Of a stretch of 64,000 nucleotides of DNA, positions 53,434-62,406 are shown piece by piece. Source of the DNA: Veillonella sp. DNF00869 (lineage in GTDB: Bacteria > Bacillota > Negativicutes > Veillonellales > Veillonellaceae); assembly GCF_001553345.1 (NCBI RefSeq), contig NZ_KQ960771.1, forward strand, positions 1-64,000, in the 5' to 3' direction. Position 1 is the stretch's first letter. The number at the start of each line of letters is the position of its first letter. Below the pieces are notes generated by a model. It saw only the letters and a program-made list of their open reading frames with translations. It was not told the origin of the DNA and ran no database searches. Position numbers and translations under genes: made by a program.

Positions 53434-54624
53434 ATGGCAGAAAAACATGTATTTTTCACTTCTGAATCTGTAACAGAAGGTCATCCAGACAAAATTGCTG
53501 ACCAAATTTCAGATGCTGTATTGGATGCTATTTTAGAAAAAGATCCAACAGCGCACGTTGCCTGTGAAACATTAGTAACAACAGGACAAGTTCATGTAGT
53601 AGGCGAAATTACTACCAATACATATGTAGATATTCCTCACATTGTTCGCGATACAATTCGTGAAATCGGCTATACTCGTGCAAAATTCGGTTTTGATGCT
53701 GATACTTGTGGCGTTAACGTAGCGATTGACGAACAATCTGCAGACATTGCGATGGGTGTTGATGAAGCATTAGAATCTCGTGAAGGTGGTAGTGATGCCT
53801 TTGATAAAATCGGTGCTGGTGACCAAGGCATGATGTTTGGTTTCGCATCCAATGAAACAGAAGAATTGATGCCTATGCCTATTAGCTTGGCGCACCGTTT
53901 ATCTCGTCAATTAACAAAAGTTCGTAAAGATGGTACATTGGATTATCTTCGTCCAGATGGTAAAACACAAGTAACTGTTGAATATGTAGATGGAAAACCT
54001 AAACGTATTGAAACTATCGTTATTTCTACACAACATGGACCAGAAGTTACATTGGAACAAATCCAAGCAGATATTAAAAAATATGTTATTGATCCAGTTC
54101 TTCCAGAAGGATTTATTGATGAAAATACAAAATACTTCATCAACCCAACTGGTCGTTTTGTAATCGGTGGTCCACAAGGCGATGCTGGTTTGACAGGTCG
54201 TAAAATTATTGTAGATACTTATGGCGGTATGGCTCGTCATGGCGGTGGAGCTTTCTCCGGTAAAGATCCTACAAAAGTTGACCGTTCCGCAGCATATGCA
54301 GCCCGTTATGTAGCTAAAAATATCGTGGCAGCTGGTCTTGCTGATAAATGTGAAGTACAAGTAGCTTACGCAATTGGTGTAGCAAAACCTGTATCTATCA
54401 TGGTGGAAACATTTGGTACTGCAAAAATTGAAGAAGAAAAAATCTCTGCATTAGTAGGCAAACATTTTGACCTTCGTCCAGCAGGTATCATTGAAATGTT
54501 AGACTTGTTGAAACCACACTACAAAAAAACTGCTGCCTATGGACACTTTGGTCGTACAGATGTAGACCTTCCATGGGAACGCACAGATAAAGCAGAAGTA
54601 CTTCGTAAAGAAGCAGGCTTATAA
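53434..54624 (+). CDS. metK: S-adenosylmethionine synthetase
   Basis: The 396-residue enzyme makes SAM from methionine and ATP. It has [21 protein letters not shown] at the start, [12 protein letters not shown] (residues 118-129), [21 protein letters not shown] and [22 protein letters not shown]. The start is ATG 53434 after TGGAGG; an earlier in-frame start lies in the riboswitch terminator. Codons show strong bias, typical of a highly expressed gene. Confidence 0.98.
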   Translation: MAEKHVFFTSESVTEGHPDKIADQISDAVLDAILEKDPTAHVACETLVTTGQVHVVGEITTNTYVDIPHIVRDTIREIGYTRAKFGFDADTCGVNVAIDEQSADIAMGVDEALESREGGSDAFDKIGAGDQGMMFGFASNETEELMPMPISLAHRLSRQLTKVRKDGTLDYLRPDGKTQVTVEYVDGKPKRIETIVISTQHGPEVTLEQIQADIKKYVIDPVLPEGFIDENTKYFINPTGRFVIGGPQGDAGLTGRKIIVDTYGGMARHGGGAFSGKDPTKVDRSAAYAARYVAKNIVAAGLADKCEVQVAYAIGVAKPVSIMVETFGTAKIEEEKISALVGKHFDLRPAGIIEMLDLLKPHYKKTAAYGHFGRTDVDLPWERTDKAEVLRKEAGL

Positions 54625-54662
54625 TAGATTAATTTGCCCTTCGCTTTTGAATGATACATATA

Positions 54663-54699
54663 TAGAGGATAAAGACGTATGTCTTTGTCCTCTATTTTT
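54663..54699 (+). terminator. Rho-independent terminator after metK
   Basis: TAGAGGATAAAGAC (54663-54676) and GTCTTTGTCCTCTA (54681-54694) form a 14-bp stem with one mismatch or wobble and a T run. Confidence 0.88.
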
Positions 54700-54883
54700 G
54701 TTACCCCAGTTGTCATGTATATAAATTATAAGAGTCTAGGTTGTCATGTGTTTACATCTTATAAGAAGATGGAATTAGACTACCAAGTGATTTTGTCCTA
54801 TCATCTTACTCCTAAAAGAAATTTCATCATATGCAAATGTGTAGAAGTAGGGTATGAAATAGTATGAATCGAAGGTACAAACG

Positions 54884-54892
54884 TGGTATAAT
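54884..54892 (+). promoter_or_regulatory. Putative priA promoter (extended -10)
   Basis: TGGTATAAT in ACGTGGTATAATG, about 27 bases before the priA start. The 185 bases between the metK terminator and this box show no gene or structure that I can support. Confidence 0.5.
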
Positions 54893-54918
54893 GAAGAGTG
54901 TTTAGTCAGGAGGTTATG

Positions 54919-57099
54919 ATGCGTTTAGGTGAAATTATTATTAATCGTCCTGCGAAACAATTGAATAAACCTTTAACCTATGAAATCCCTGATTCATTAG
55001 GGAATGTACCTATTGGAACTCGCGTAGCAGTTCCCTTAGGAGCCTCTAAAGAAGAGGGAATCCTTATAGGTTATTGTGACATAGAAAATCCATCATTTGT
55101 GATAAAACCCATATTAGCTGTATTAGATCCAACACCTTGGTTTTCAACGGAAATGCTGAGAACAGCTCGTAAGCTTAGCGAGTATTATCTATGTACCCTT
55201 GCAGAAGCATTAAGCTTGTTTACTGTCGATAAAAGTAAATTAAAATCTTATGACAGACCTAAAATTGAATGGCTTGTGCCTAAGGATTCCTTTCATGTAG
55301 AACTATTTGGAGTGAGGAAACAAAAGCAACGTTTGTTGGCAGAATACTTATTAGAACATGGAGCAACCTCAGTAAGTGCCTTACGATTGGCAGGATTTAG
55401 TTTGCCTGTCATTAAGCAAGTAAAAGAATGTTCTCATATCGACATAGATTGGCGGTATGAAATGACGAAAACACGGTATGAGGAAGTTGTGGATAGTATA
55501 GACATTCCTTTAACTGAGTCCCAGCAGGCTGTATACGAACCTATTCAGGAGTGTATTGCTAACCAGAAAAGTAAAGCGTTTTTACTCCATGGTGTGACAG
55601 GTAGTGGAAAAACACAAGTATATCTAAAAGCTGCACAAGAGACGATTCAACAAGATAAGATTGCTATTATTCTAGTTCCAGAAATTGCCTTAACTACGCA
55701 AATAGTGCGACGATTTGTAGAGAAGTTTGGTCAAGAAGTGGTCGTTTTTCACAGCCAGTTAACAAAAGCGGAACGTTATAACAATTGGGAGCGTTTACGT
55801 CGGAAAGATAGCCATATTATCATAGGTGCTCGTTCAGCAGTGTTTGCACCTACAGAAGATATCGGTCTTATTGTAGTCGATGAGGAACACGACCCATCTT
55901 ATAAACAACAAGATATGACTCGTTATGATGCACGCATGGTGGCAAGATGGCGCAGTGCAAGCCATCAATGTCCGCTTATTTTTGGGTCTGCTACACCGTC
56001 CGTACAGGCTTATTATTTAGCGAGCCAAGGTATCTATGAGTTACTATCTTTAGAGCATCGTATTTTTCATCAACCTATGCCTAAGGTGACTGTTGTGGAT
56101 ATGAAAGAAGAAATGTTCTATGGGAATTACTCTGTATTTTCTATGGCGTTAGATACTTTAATCCAAGAAACACTACAGAAACGTGAGCAAATCATTCTTT
56201 TGCTGAATCGCCGAGGTCATAGTACATTTGTCATGTGTCGTGACTGTGGTAAACCTATCCATTGTCCTCACTGTGATATATCTATGGTGTATCATCAAGC
56301 GGGGAAGGACTTGCGTTGCCATTACTGTGACCATCATGAAAAAGTGCCTCAAATTTGTCCGCATTGTGGTAGCCATAAAATTAAATTTTTTGGTACAGGC
56401 ACGCAAAAAGTAGAAGAAGAATTAGCAAAACGTTTTCCACAAGCTAGAATTGCTCGTCTAGATCAAGATACAACTTCTAAAAAAGGAGAATCTCAGCGTA
56501 TTTTAGAAGCCTTTGGTGCTGGTCAATATGATATTTTGTTGGGCACGCAAATGGTGGCAAAAGGACATGATTTTTCAAATGTTACCGCAGTGGGAATTAT
56601 TACTGCTGATTCTGTATTGCATATTCCTGTGTATACGGCTTCTGAAAGAACATTTAATTTGCTAACGCAAGCAGCTGGTCGTGCTGGTCGTGGTAATAAA
56701 TCAGGAAAAGTAGTGGTACAAACCTATAGTCCTGAACATTATGCTATTCAGCACAGCACGCACCATGATTATGTTAGCTTTTATGAGGAAGAAATAGAGG
56801 CTCGTAAAGCTTTGTTGTATCCACCAATTGGTGAAATGATACAAATTACCTTATTAGATGAAAAGCTTTCAGTAGTACGAACAAGAGCGACAGAATTAGC
56901 CAACACTTTGCGCCAGGCTTGTGAAGGTCAGCGTATTGATATACTAGGGCCCTATGAAAATGGCGCCGCAAAGATACGAGATATGTATCGACTTTGTATT
57001 ATGATTCGTGGTATTGATTTATCGAATTTAAAATCACACATGTATCATTCAGATATATTTACATTGCCCCATATCTATATAGATGTGGATCCAGTATAG
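54919..57099 (+). CDS. priA: Primosomal replication restart helicase PriA
   Basis: The 726-residue SF2 helicase has an N-terminal DNA-binding domain, Walker A (GVTGSGKT), DEEH (VVDEEHDPSYKQQD), the FGSATPS motif, and eight Cys in two zinc sites between about residues 440 and 490 (CRDC, CPHC, CHYC, CPHC). QAAGRAGRG is motif VI. It reloads the replisome at collapsed forks, in the same pathway as RecG. ATGs lie at 54916 and 54919; the second has better spacing to CAGGAGG. It is the first gene of a long operon. Confidence 0.95.
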   Translation: MRLGEIIINRPAKQLNKPLTYEIPDSLGNVPIGTRVAVPLGASKEEGILIGYCDIENPSFVIKPILAVLDPTPWFSTEMLRTARKLSEYYLCTLAEALSLFTVDKSKLKSYDRPKIEWLVPKDSFHVELFGVRKQKQRLLAEYLLEHGATSVSALRLAGFSLPVIKQVKECSHIDIDWRYEMTKTRYEEVVDSIDIPLTESQQAVYEPIQECIANQKSKAFLLHGVTGSGKTQVYLKAAQETIQQDKIAIILVPEIALTTQIVRRFVEKFGQEVVVFHSQLTKAERYNNWERLRRKDSHIIIGARSAVFAPTEDIGLIVVDEEHDPSYKQQDMTRYDARMVARWRSASHQCPLIFGSATPSVQAYYLASQGIYELLSLEHRIFHQPMPKVTVVDMKEEMFYGNYSVFSMALDTLIQETLQKREQIILLLNRRGHSTFVMCRDCGKPIHCPHCDISMVYHQAGKDLRCHYCDHHEKVPQICPHCGSHKIKFFGTGTQKVEEELAKRFPQARIARLDQDTTSKKGESQRILEAFGAGQYDILLGTQMVAKGHDFSNVTAVGIITADSVLHIPVYTASERTFNLLTQAAGRAGRGNKSGKVVVQTYSPEHYAIQHSTHHDYVSFYEEEIEARKALLYPPIGEMIQITLLDEKLSVVRTRATELANTLRQACEGQRIDILGPYENGAAKIRDMYRLCIMIRGIDLSNLKSHMYHSDIFTLPHIYIDVDPV

Positions 57100-57107
57100 G
57101 AGGGACT

Positions 57108-57584
57108 ATGGCAGTTTTAGAAGTCATGAAAACAGGGCATCCTGTGTTAAAACAAATAGCAGAACCGGTAGAGTTCGTAAATAAAAAGATTCGTCAATTA
57201 TTAGATGATATGGCTGAAACTATGTATAAAACAGATGGTGTAGGCTTGGCGGCACCACAAGTCAATGTATCCAAACGAATTATTGTACTAGATGATGGAA
57301 ATGGCTTAATCGAAGTTATCAATCCAGAAATCGTGAAAAAAGAAGGCTCTCAAGTAGGCTTAGAAGGCTGTTTGAGTGTACCGGAGTTGTTTGGTGATGT
57401 AGAACGCTATGACAAAATTGAAGTACATGGTATCAATCGAAATAATAAAAAGATAAAAATTAAGGCAGAAGGCTTTTTAGCTCGTATTTTTCAACATGAA
57501 ATCGACCATTTAAATGGTATTTTATTTGTGGAAAAGTTAGTGAATCCCAATGAGATTTTTATCCATAAAAAGGAACAACAATAA
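57108..57584 (+). CDS. def: Peptide deformylase
   Basis: The 158-residue metallohydrolase removes the formyl group from nascent proteins. The three motifs are GVGLAAPQ, EGCLSVP and HEIDHL (HExxH), supplying Cys and two His for the metal. AGGAGGG precedes the ATG. Its stop overlaps fmt (TAATG), joining the formylation and deformylation genes. Confidence 0.97.
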   Translation: MAVLEVMKTGHPVLKQIAEPVEFVNKKIRQLLDDMAETMYKTDGVGLAAPQVNVSKRIIVLDDGNGLIEVINPEIVKKEGSQVGLEGCLSVPELFGDVERYDKIEVHGINRNNKKIKIKAEGFLARIFQHEIDHLNGILFVEKLVNPNEIFIHKKEQQ

Positions 57585-58561
57585 TGAATCCATTACGTAT
57601 AGTATTTATGGGTACTCCAGATATAGCAGTCCCAACGTTACAGGCTTTAATCGATAGTCCACACACTGTGGTAGGTGTATTTTGTCAACCAGATAAGCCG
57701 AAAGGGCGAGGTAATAAACTACAAATGCCACCGACGAAAGAGTTGGCATTAGAGCATGATATTCCTGTGTATCAACCAAAATCCTTGCGCAATGAAGAAG
57801 CGAAAGAATTATTACAAGTTTTGGCTCCTGATATTGTGGTAGTCATTGCTTATGGAAAAATTTTGCCTCCTTGGCTTATTCATCAGCCTCCTTTGGGGTG
57901 TATTAATCTACATGCTTCTTTATTACCGAAATTTAGAGGTGCAGCACCTATTCAATATGCGATTCTTCATGAAGAGTCAGAAACTGGTATGACTATTATG
58001 CATATGGACGAAGGATTAGATACAGGTGATACTCTGCTCATGGAACGCATTCCTGTTACAGAAGAGGATACATCTGGTACAATCTTTACAGCTTTGGCAA
58101 AATTAGGGGCACAGATGATTGTACCAGCTGTAGATGCTTTACAATTAGGTACGTTAACAAGAGTCCCTCAAAATCATGAAGAAGCTATTGAAACAGGAAA
58201 AATTACAAAAGAGATGGGACATCTTAACTTTACAGAACCAGCACATACATTAGCTGCGAAAATAAGAGCTTTCAATCCCAGTCCTGGATGTTATACATTC
58301 TTAGAGGGTAAACGGATTAAGTTTTGGCATGCAAAAGTAGACCCTACCTCCAAGTATGCTCCTGAACATTTACAAGGGGCTTGTGGTTATCCTAAAGAGG
58401 GGACAATAGTGCATGTAGATAAAGAGTCTTTCAGTATTTTCACTGGTCACGGGGTCTTACGTGTCACAGAAGTGCAGCCTGAAAATAAAAAACGAATGAA
58501 TGCAGGTGATTTTGCTCGTGGTCATCAGTTAGCAGTAGGAGCTTGCTTTGGCGATGAATAA
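57584..58561 (+). CDS. fmt: Methionyl-tRNA formyltransferase
   Basis: The 325-residue enzyme formylates initiator Met-tRNA. It starts LRIVFMGTPDIAVPTLQAL and has VFCQPDKPKGRG, NLHASLLPKFRGAAPI (the conserved HASLLP) and the C-terminal beta-barrel for tRNA binding. It begins on the last base of def and overlaps the next gene by 8 bases. Confidence 0.96.
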   Translation: MNPLRIVFMGTPDIAVPTLQALIDSPHTVVGVFCQPDKPKGRGNKLQMPPTKELALEHDIPVYQPKSLRNEEAKELLQVLAPDIVVVIAYGKILPPWLIHQPPLGCINLHASLLPKFRGAAPIQYAILHEESETGMTIMHMDEGLDTGDTLLMERIPVTEEDTSGTIFTALAKLGAQMIVPAVDALQLGTLTRVPQNHEEAIETGKITKEMGHLNFTEPAHTLAAKIRAFNPSPGCYTFLEGKRIKFWHAKVDPTSKYAPEHLQGACGYPKEGTIVHVDKESFSIFTGHGVLRVTEVQPENKKRMNAGDFARGHQLAVGACFGDE

Positions 58562-59324
58562 ATCTTATCGTCTATATTTAACAGTGACGGCTGTGGCAAT
58601 GCTATTGATTTCCATGGTATGGGGTTGGATAGTCTGGATGATGCATCCTAGCTTATCCCAATGGGGACCTGTTGTCGGGCCTATCGTAGAGAGTGCGCTA
58701 CTACTACCTATATTGATTGGGTGGTCCATGTGGATATACATGGCATTAGTCACAATGTATTCTATACAACATCCGATTTTATTGCGACTATCCAATCGTG
58801 GGTTATATCTTTTATTTCCTTTGGTCACGGTATTAGCTAGATGTTTTGGGTATACAAAGGATGAAGTGAGTCAATCCTTGATTGCGTTAATTAATCATCT
58901 CGTGAGCACCCAAGTGTATCGCGTGGAACCAGAACGATTATTATTGCTTACACCGCATTGCATACAATTATCTAGCTGTGTACATAAAGTGACTACAGAT
59001 GTACATAATTGTAAGCGCTGTGGGGGATGCCAAGTAGGAACCTTGCTAGATATTGCAGATACCTATGGATGTCATTTTGTGGTAGTCACAGGTGGTACAT
59101 TAGCACGTTTAAAAATTAAGGAAATTCGTCCTCAAGCGATTGTGGCTATCGCCTGTGAAAGAGACTTAGTCAGTGGCATGGCAGATGTATTTCCTATTCC
59201 TGTGATTGGTGTCTTAAATGAACGACCTTGTGGTCCTTGTTGTAATACGCGAGTCAATACAGAAGACATTAGACTTGTCATAGAAAGGTTACTCTATGGA
59301 AACGAAACAAAAGAAAGAACATAA
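58554..59324 (+). CDS. DUF116 family membrane-anchored protein
   Basis: The 256-residue protein has two N-terminal hydrophobic segments (about residues 8-30 and 44-66) and a C-terminal DUF116 region with several cysteines: HCIQLSSC, NCKRCGGC, CERDLVSG and ERPCGPCCNT. These suggest a metal or iron-sulfur centre, but the role is not established. A TTG at 58548 is possible, but the ATG at 58554 fits better. It overlaps both fmt and rsmB, and occurs in this def-fmt-rsmB setting in many firmicutes. Confidence 0.85.
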   Translation: MNKSYRLYLTVTAVAMLLISMVWGWIVWMMHPSLSQWGPVVGPIVESALLLPILIGWSMWIYMALVTMYSIQHPILLRLSNRGLYLLFPLVTVLARCFGYTKDEVSQSLIALINHLVSTQVYRVEPERLLLLTPHCIQLSSCVHKVTTDVHNCKRCGGCQVGTLLDIADTYGCHFVVVTGGTLARLKIKEIRPQAIVAIACERDLVSGMADVFPIPVIGVLNERPCGPCCNTRVNTEDIRLVIERLLYGNETKERT

Positions 59325-60654
59325 AAACATTCGGCGCCTAGCTATGAAAGCCTTAGTAGATATACATCGAGATAAGAAGTATGCCAATATTGTATTGCCT
59401 CAGTATATGATGCAAGAAAGACTAGAGGATTTAGATCGTAGATTCTTTACAGAATTGGTATATGGTGTGGTGCGACGCAAAAACTACTTGGATGCCGTTA
59501 TCGTTCACTTTACCAAGAAACCGGTTAAAAAATTATCTCCTTTTGTACTAGAAATTCTTAGACTCGGAGTGTATCAATTGCTTTATATGGATAAGGTACC
59601 CTCTAGTGCTGCGGTGAATGAAAGTGTAAAGCTTGCCAAAAAAGTGGCACCTGGTACAGACCGTTTTGTCAATGCTGTGCTTCGTAATGTAGATCGACAG
59701 CGCGAAGATATTGGAGTAGATGCTTTAGCCACTTCGGAAGCGGAGAGAATTTCCTATATTTATAATCAACCTTTATGGCTAGTCCGTTTATGGATAGAGC
59801 AACGAGGTCTAGAAGAAACAATTGATCTCTGTGAATGGTTCAATGAAACTCCATTATTGACAGCGCGAGTGAATACTTTACGAATTAGTCGGCATGATTT
59901 ATTAGAAGAGCTTTCACAGGCAAATTGGGTGGTAGAGCCTAGTCATATGATTCCAGATGCAATTATCATCAAATCTCACAAAGGACAATTGCAGGAAGCA
60001 AAATGGGTACAAGAGGGATTGATGACATTCATGGACGAAGCCTCTATGGCTGTGGCTTATGCAGTACAACCTAAACAACATATGCATATTTTAGATACCT
60101 GTGCAGCGCCGGGTGGTAAAACATTACATATGGCAACCCTTATGGATAATACAGGAACTATCGTAGCTACGGATATTCATGAACATAAAGTAGAACTGTT
60201 GCAGGCAAATGCAAAACGCATGAAAATATCTAATGTGCAACCACAGCAAGGGGATGCTACAGTTAAAGAAGAACAATGGAAAGAGTCTTTTGATGCGGTA
60301 CTAGTAGATGCACCATGTTCAGGACTAGGAATCTTACAGAAGAAATTAGATATGCGTTGGCGAAAAGAGGAATCTCAATTACAAGAATTGCCAATATTAC
60401 AGCAACAAATATTGCAAAATGCTAGTTCCTATGTAAAAGTAGGGGGACATTTGGTATATTCTACGTGTACTATAAATACATTGGAAAATGAAGGGGTTGT
60501 AGAAAACTTTTTACGAGAAAACCCTAATTTTATATTAGAAGATGTGGCTCCCTTGTTGCCGTTTGCAGCAGAAGGTCCTATGGTTACTTTATTACCGCAT
60601 GTATATGATATGGATGGATTTTTTATAGCCCGTTTACGTAAGGAGAGAGCATGA
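59296..60654 (+). CDS. rsmB: 16S rRNA (cytosine-C5) methyltransferase RsmB
   Basis: The 452-residue enzyme has an N-terminal NusB-like domain (ARRLAMKALVDIHRDKKYANIVLPQ and VNAVLRNVDR) and a C-terminal methyltransferase domain. The latter has TCAAPGGKTLHMA for AdoMet, DAPCSGLGIL, and the second catalytic Cys in YSTCTINTLENE. It methylates a cytosine of 16S rRNA. AAAGGT precedes the ATG, 28 bases inside the previous gene. It overlaps rlmN by 4 bases. Confidence 0.95.
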   Translation: METKQKKEHKNIRRLAMKALVDIHRDKKYANIVLPQYMMQERLEDLDRRFFTELVYGVVRRKNYLDAVIVHFTKKPVKKLSPFVLEILRLGVYQLLYMDKVPSSAAVNESVKLAKKVAPGTDRFVNAVLRNVDRQREDIGVDALATSEAERISYIYNQPLWLVRLWIEQRGLEETIDLCEWFNETPLLTARVNTLRISRHDLLEELSQANWVVEPSHMIPDAIIIKSHKGQLQEAKWVQEGLMTFMDEASMAVAYAVQPKQHMHILDTCAAPGGKTLHMATLMDNTGTIVATDIHEHKVELLQANAKRMKISNVQPQQGDATVKEEQWKESFDAVLVDAPCSGLGILQKKLDMRWRKEESQLQELPILQQQILQNASSYVKVGGHLVYSTCTINTLENEGVVENFLRENPNFILEDVAPLLPFAAEGPMVTLLPHVYDMDGFFIARLRKERA

Positions 60655-61700
60655 TAGAATTACTTGGCCTTTCATTGCCAGCATTAAGTAAAGTTGTGAC
60701 AGATGGAGGGTTTCCAAAGTTTAGAGCGAAACAGATTATGGATTATATTTATCAACGTCACGTATTCTCTATGGAAGATATGTTACAGCTTCCACAGACA
60801 ATGCGGGAATGGCTTGCTACACACTGTACAATTACACTTCCTACGGTGGTGCGAGAATCTACTAGTTCTGATGGAAATACAAAGAAATTATTGCTCAGAT
60901 TTTCTGATGGGCATCAAGTAGAAACGGTACTGATGAAGCAGCACTATGGGAATTCTGTGTGTTTGTCATCTCAAGTGGGATGTGCTATGGGATGTATTTT
61001 TTGTGCATCCACTACAGAAGGCCTATTCCGTAATCTGACGGTAGCTGAAATTGTTGGGCAGTTATTATTGTTTGAAAGTATCATCAAAGAAGAAGTAAAC
61101 TCCATTGTTGTCATGGGATCTGGAGAACCATTACAAAACTTCGATTATACTATGGAAGCATTGCAATTTATTCATGAAAAAGAAAGCTTTAATATTGGTT
61201 ATCGTCGAATGACTGTGTCTACCTGTGGTTTAGTACCCAATATTTATCGTTTTGCAGAACTGGAACTACCTATCACATTAGCATTATCATTGCATGCTAC
61301 TACAGATGAAAAACGAAAAGAAATTATGCCTATAGGGGCGACGTATGCTTTACAAGATGTGCTAGACGCTGTGGCAGAATATTATCGACGGACAGAACGC
61401 CGTGTAACCTTTGAATATATTTTAATTAAAGATGTGAATACATCTGAAAAAGAAGCTCATGAACTAGGTAGTATTGCAAAACAATTTCCTCATTGTAATG
61501 TCAACTTAATTCCTGTCAATGGAAATGAACATATTAATTTATATAAACCGTCTATGAAAGCAATGCAAGAGTTTAAGTCTATTGTAGAATCCTATGGTGT
61601 GTCTGTAACGATTCGTAAGGAAATGGGAGATGAAATCCAAGCAGCTTGTGGACAATTAAAAATACAACATCAACAATCTTTGAAAGAAGGAAGGGTATGA
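60651..61700 (+). CDS. rlmN: 23S rRNA/tRNA adenine-C2 methyltransferase RlmN
   Basis: The 349-residue radical SAM enzyme has SQVGCAMGCIFCAST with the three cluster Cys (CxxxCxxC), GSGEPLQNFDY, and a second essential Cys near the C terminus in IQAACGQL. It methylates adenine 2503 of 23S rRNA and certain tRNAs. It overlaps rsmB (ATGA) and the phosphatase gene (ATGA). Confidence 0.95.
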   Translation: MIELLGLSLPALSKVVTDGGFPKFRAKQIMDYIYQRHVFSMEDMLQLPQTMREWLATHCTITLPTVVRESTSSDGNTKKLLLRFSDGHQVETVLMKQHYGNSVCLSSQVGCAMGCIFCASTTEGLFRNLTVAEIVGQLLLFESIIKEEVNSIVVMGSGEPLQNFDYTMEALQFIHEKESFNIGYRRMTVSTCGLVPNIYRFAELELPITLALSLHATTDEKRKEIMPIGATYALQDVLDAVAEYYRRTERRVTFEYILIKDVNTSEKEAHELGSIAKQFPHCNVNLIPVNGNEHINLYKPSMKAMQEFKSIVESYGVSVTIRKEMGDEIQAACGQLKIQHQQSLKEGRV

Positions 61701-62395
61701 TTAGTTTAGGAATTAGTAAAACTGGGCTAGTTCGCCAGCGAAACGAAGATCGCTTTTATGCACAAGGACCGCTGTTAATTGTAGCAGATGGTATGGGTGG
61801 ATATACTGGTGGAGAATATGCCAGTACTATGGTGGTAGATGCTATTGTAAATGTAGTAGAAAAGTCTAAAGAAGTATCTGCTCATGTATTGCGAAATGCC
61901 ATACTAGAGGCGAATCATATGGTGTATAGAAAAAGCCAATCCTATAAGGAATTAGAAGGTATGGGAACTACTGCTGTTGTGGCTTATGTGCAAAATAATA
62001 TTTTATATTGGGCTCACGTAGGAGATAGCCGTTTATATATATATGGCGAAAAAGGTTTACAACGCATGACAAAAGATCATTCTATGGTACAACAGTTAGT
62101 AGAAGCTGGAACGATTACAGAAGAAGAAGTTCTTCATCATCCTAATCGGAATATGTTAACTCGTGCGATTGGCGTCTATGAATCGGTAGAAGTCGATACA
62201 GGGATGATAGAATTATTTCAAAATGACCGAATCTTACTTTGTAGTGATGGTTTATCTGGTTATATTGAAGAATCCAAGATTGAACAAGTTCTTTCTGAAG
62301 AACAAAATGAAAATAGAGCGTTAGAAGATTTAGTGCACCTTGTGTATGATGCGGGAGCACGAGATAATGTGACAATCGTACTAGGACGTATATAA
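61697..62395 (+). CDS. stp: PP2C-type protein phosphatase (PrpC/Stp)
   Basis: This 232-residue phosphatase has QRNEDRF, IVADGMGGYTGGEYAS, GTTAVVA with WAHVGDSRLY, DHS and ARDNVTIVL, the metal-binding and catalytic motifs of PP2C. The ATG at 61697 overlaps rlmN and follows AGAAGGAAGGG. It reverses phosphorylation by the kinase gene that follows 11 bases later, which is the normal stp-prkC pairing. Confidence 0.95.
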   Translation: MISLGISKTGLVRQRNEDRFYAQGPLLIVADGMGGYTGGEYASTMVVDAIVNVVEKSKEVSAHVLRNAILEANHMVYRKSQSYKELEGMGTTAVVAYVQNNILYWAHVGDSRLYIYGEKGLQRMTKDHSMVQQLVEAGTITEEEVLHHPNRNMLTRAIGVYESVEVDTGMIELFQNDRILLCSDGLSGYIEESKIEQVLSEEQNENRALEDLVHLVYDAGARDNVTIVLGRI

Positions 62396-62406
62396 AGAGG
62401 TGACTT

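Noticed and set aside
54679..54867. 62-residue ORF after metK
   Set aside because: It starts inside the metK terminator, has no ribosome binding site and no family features.
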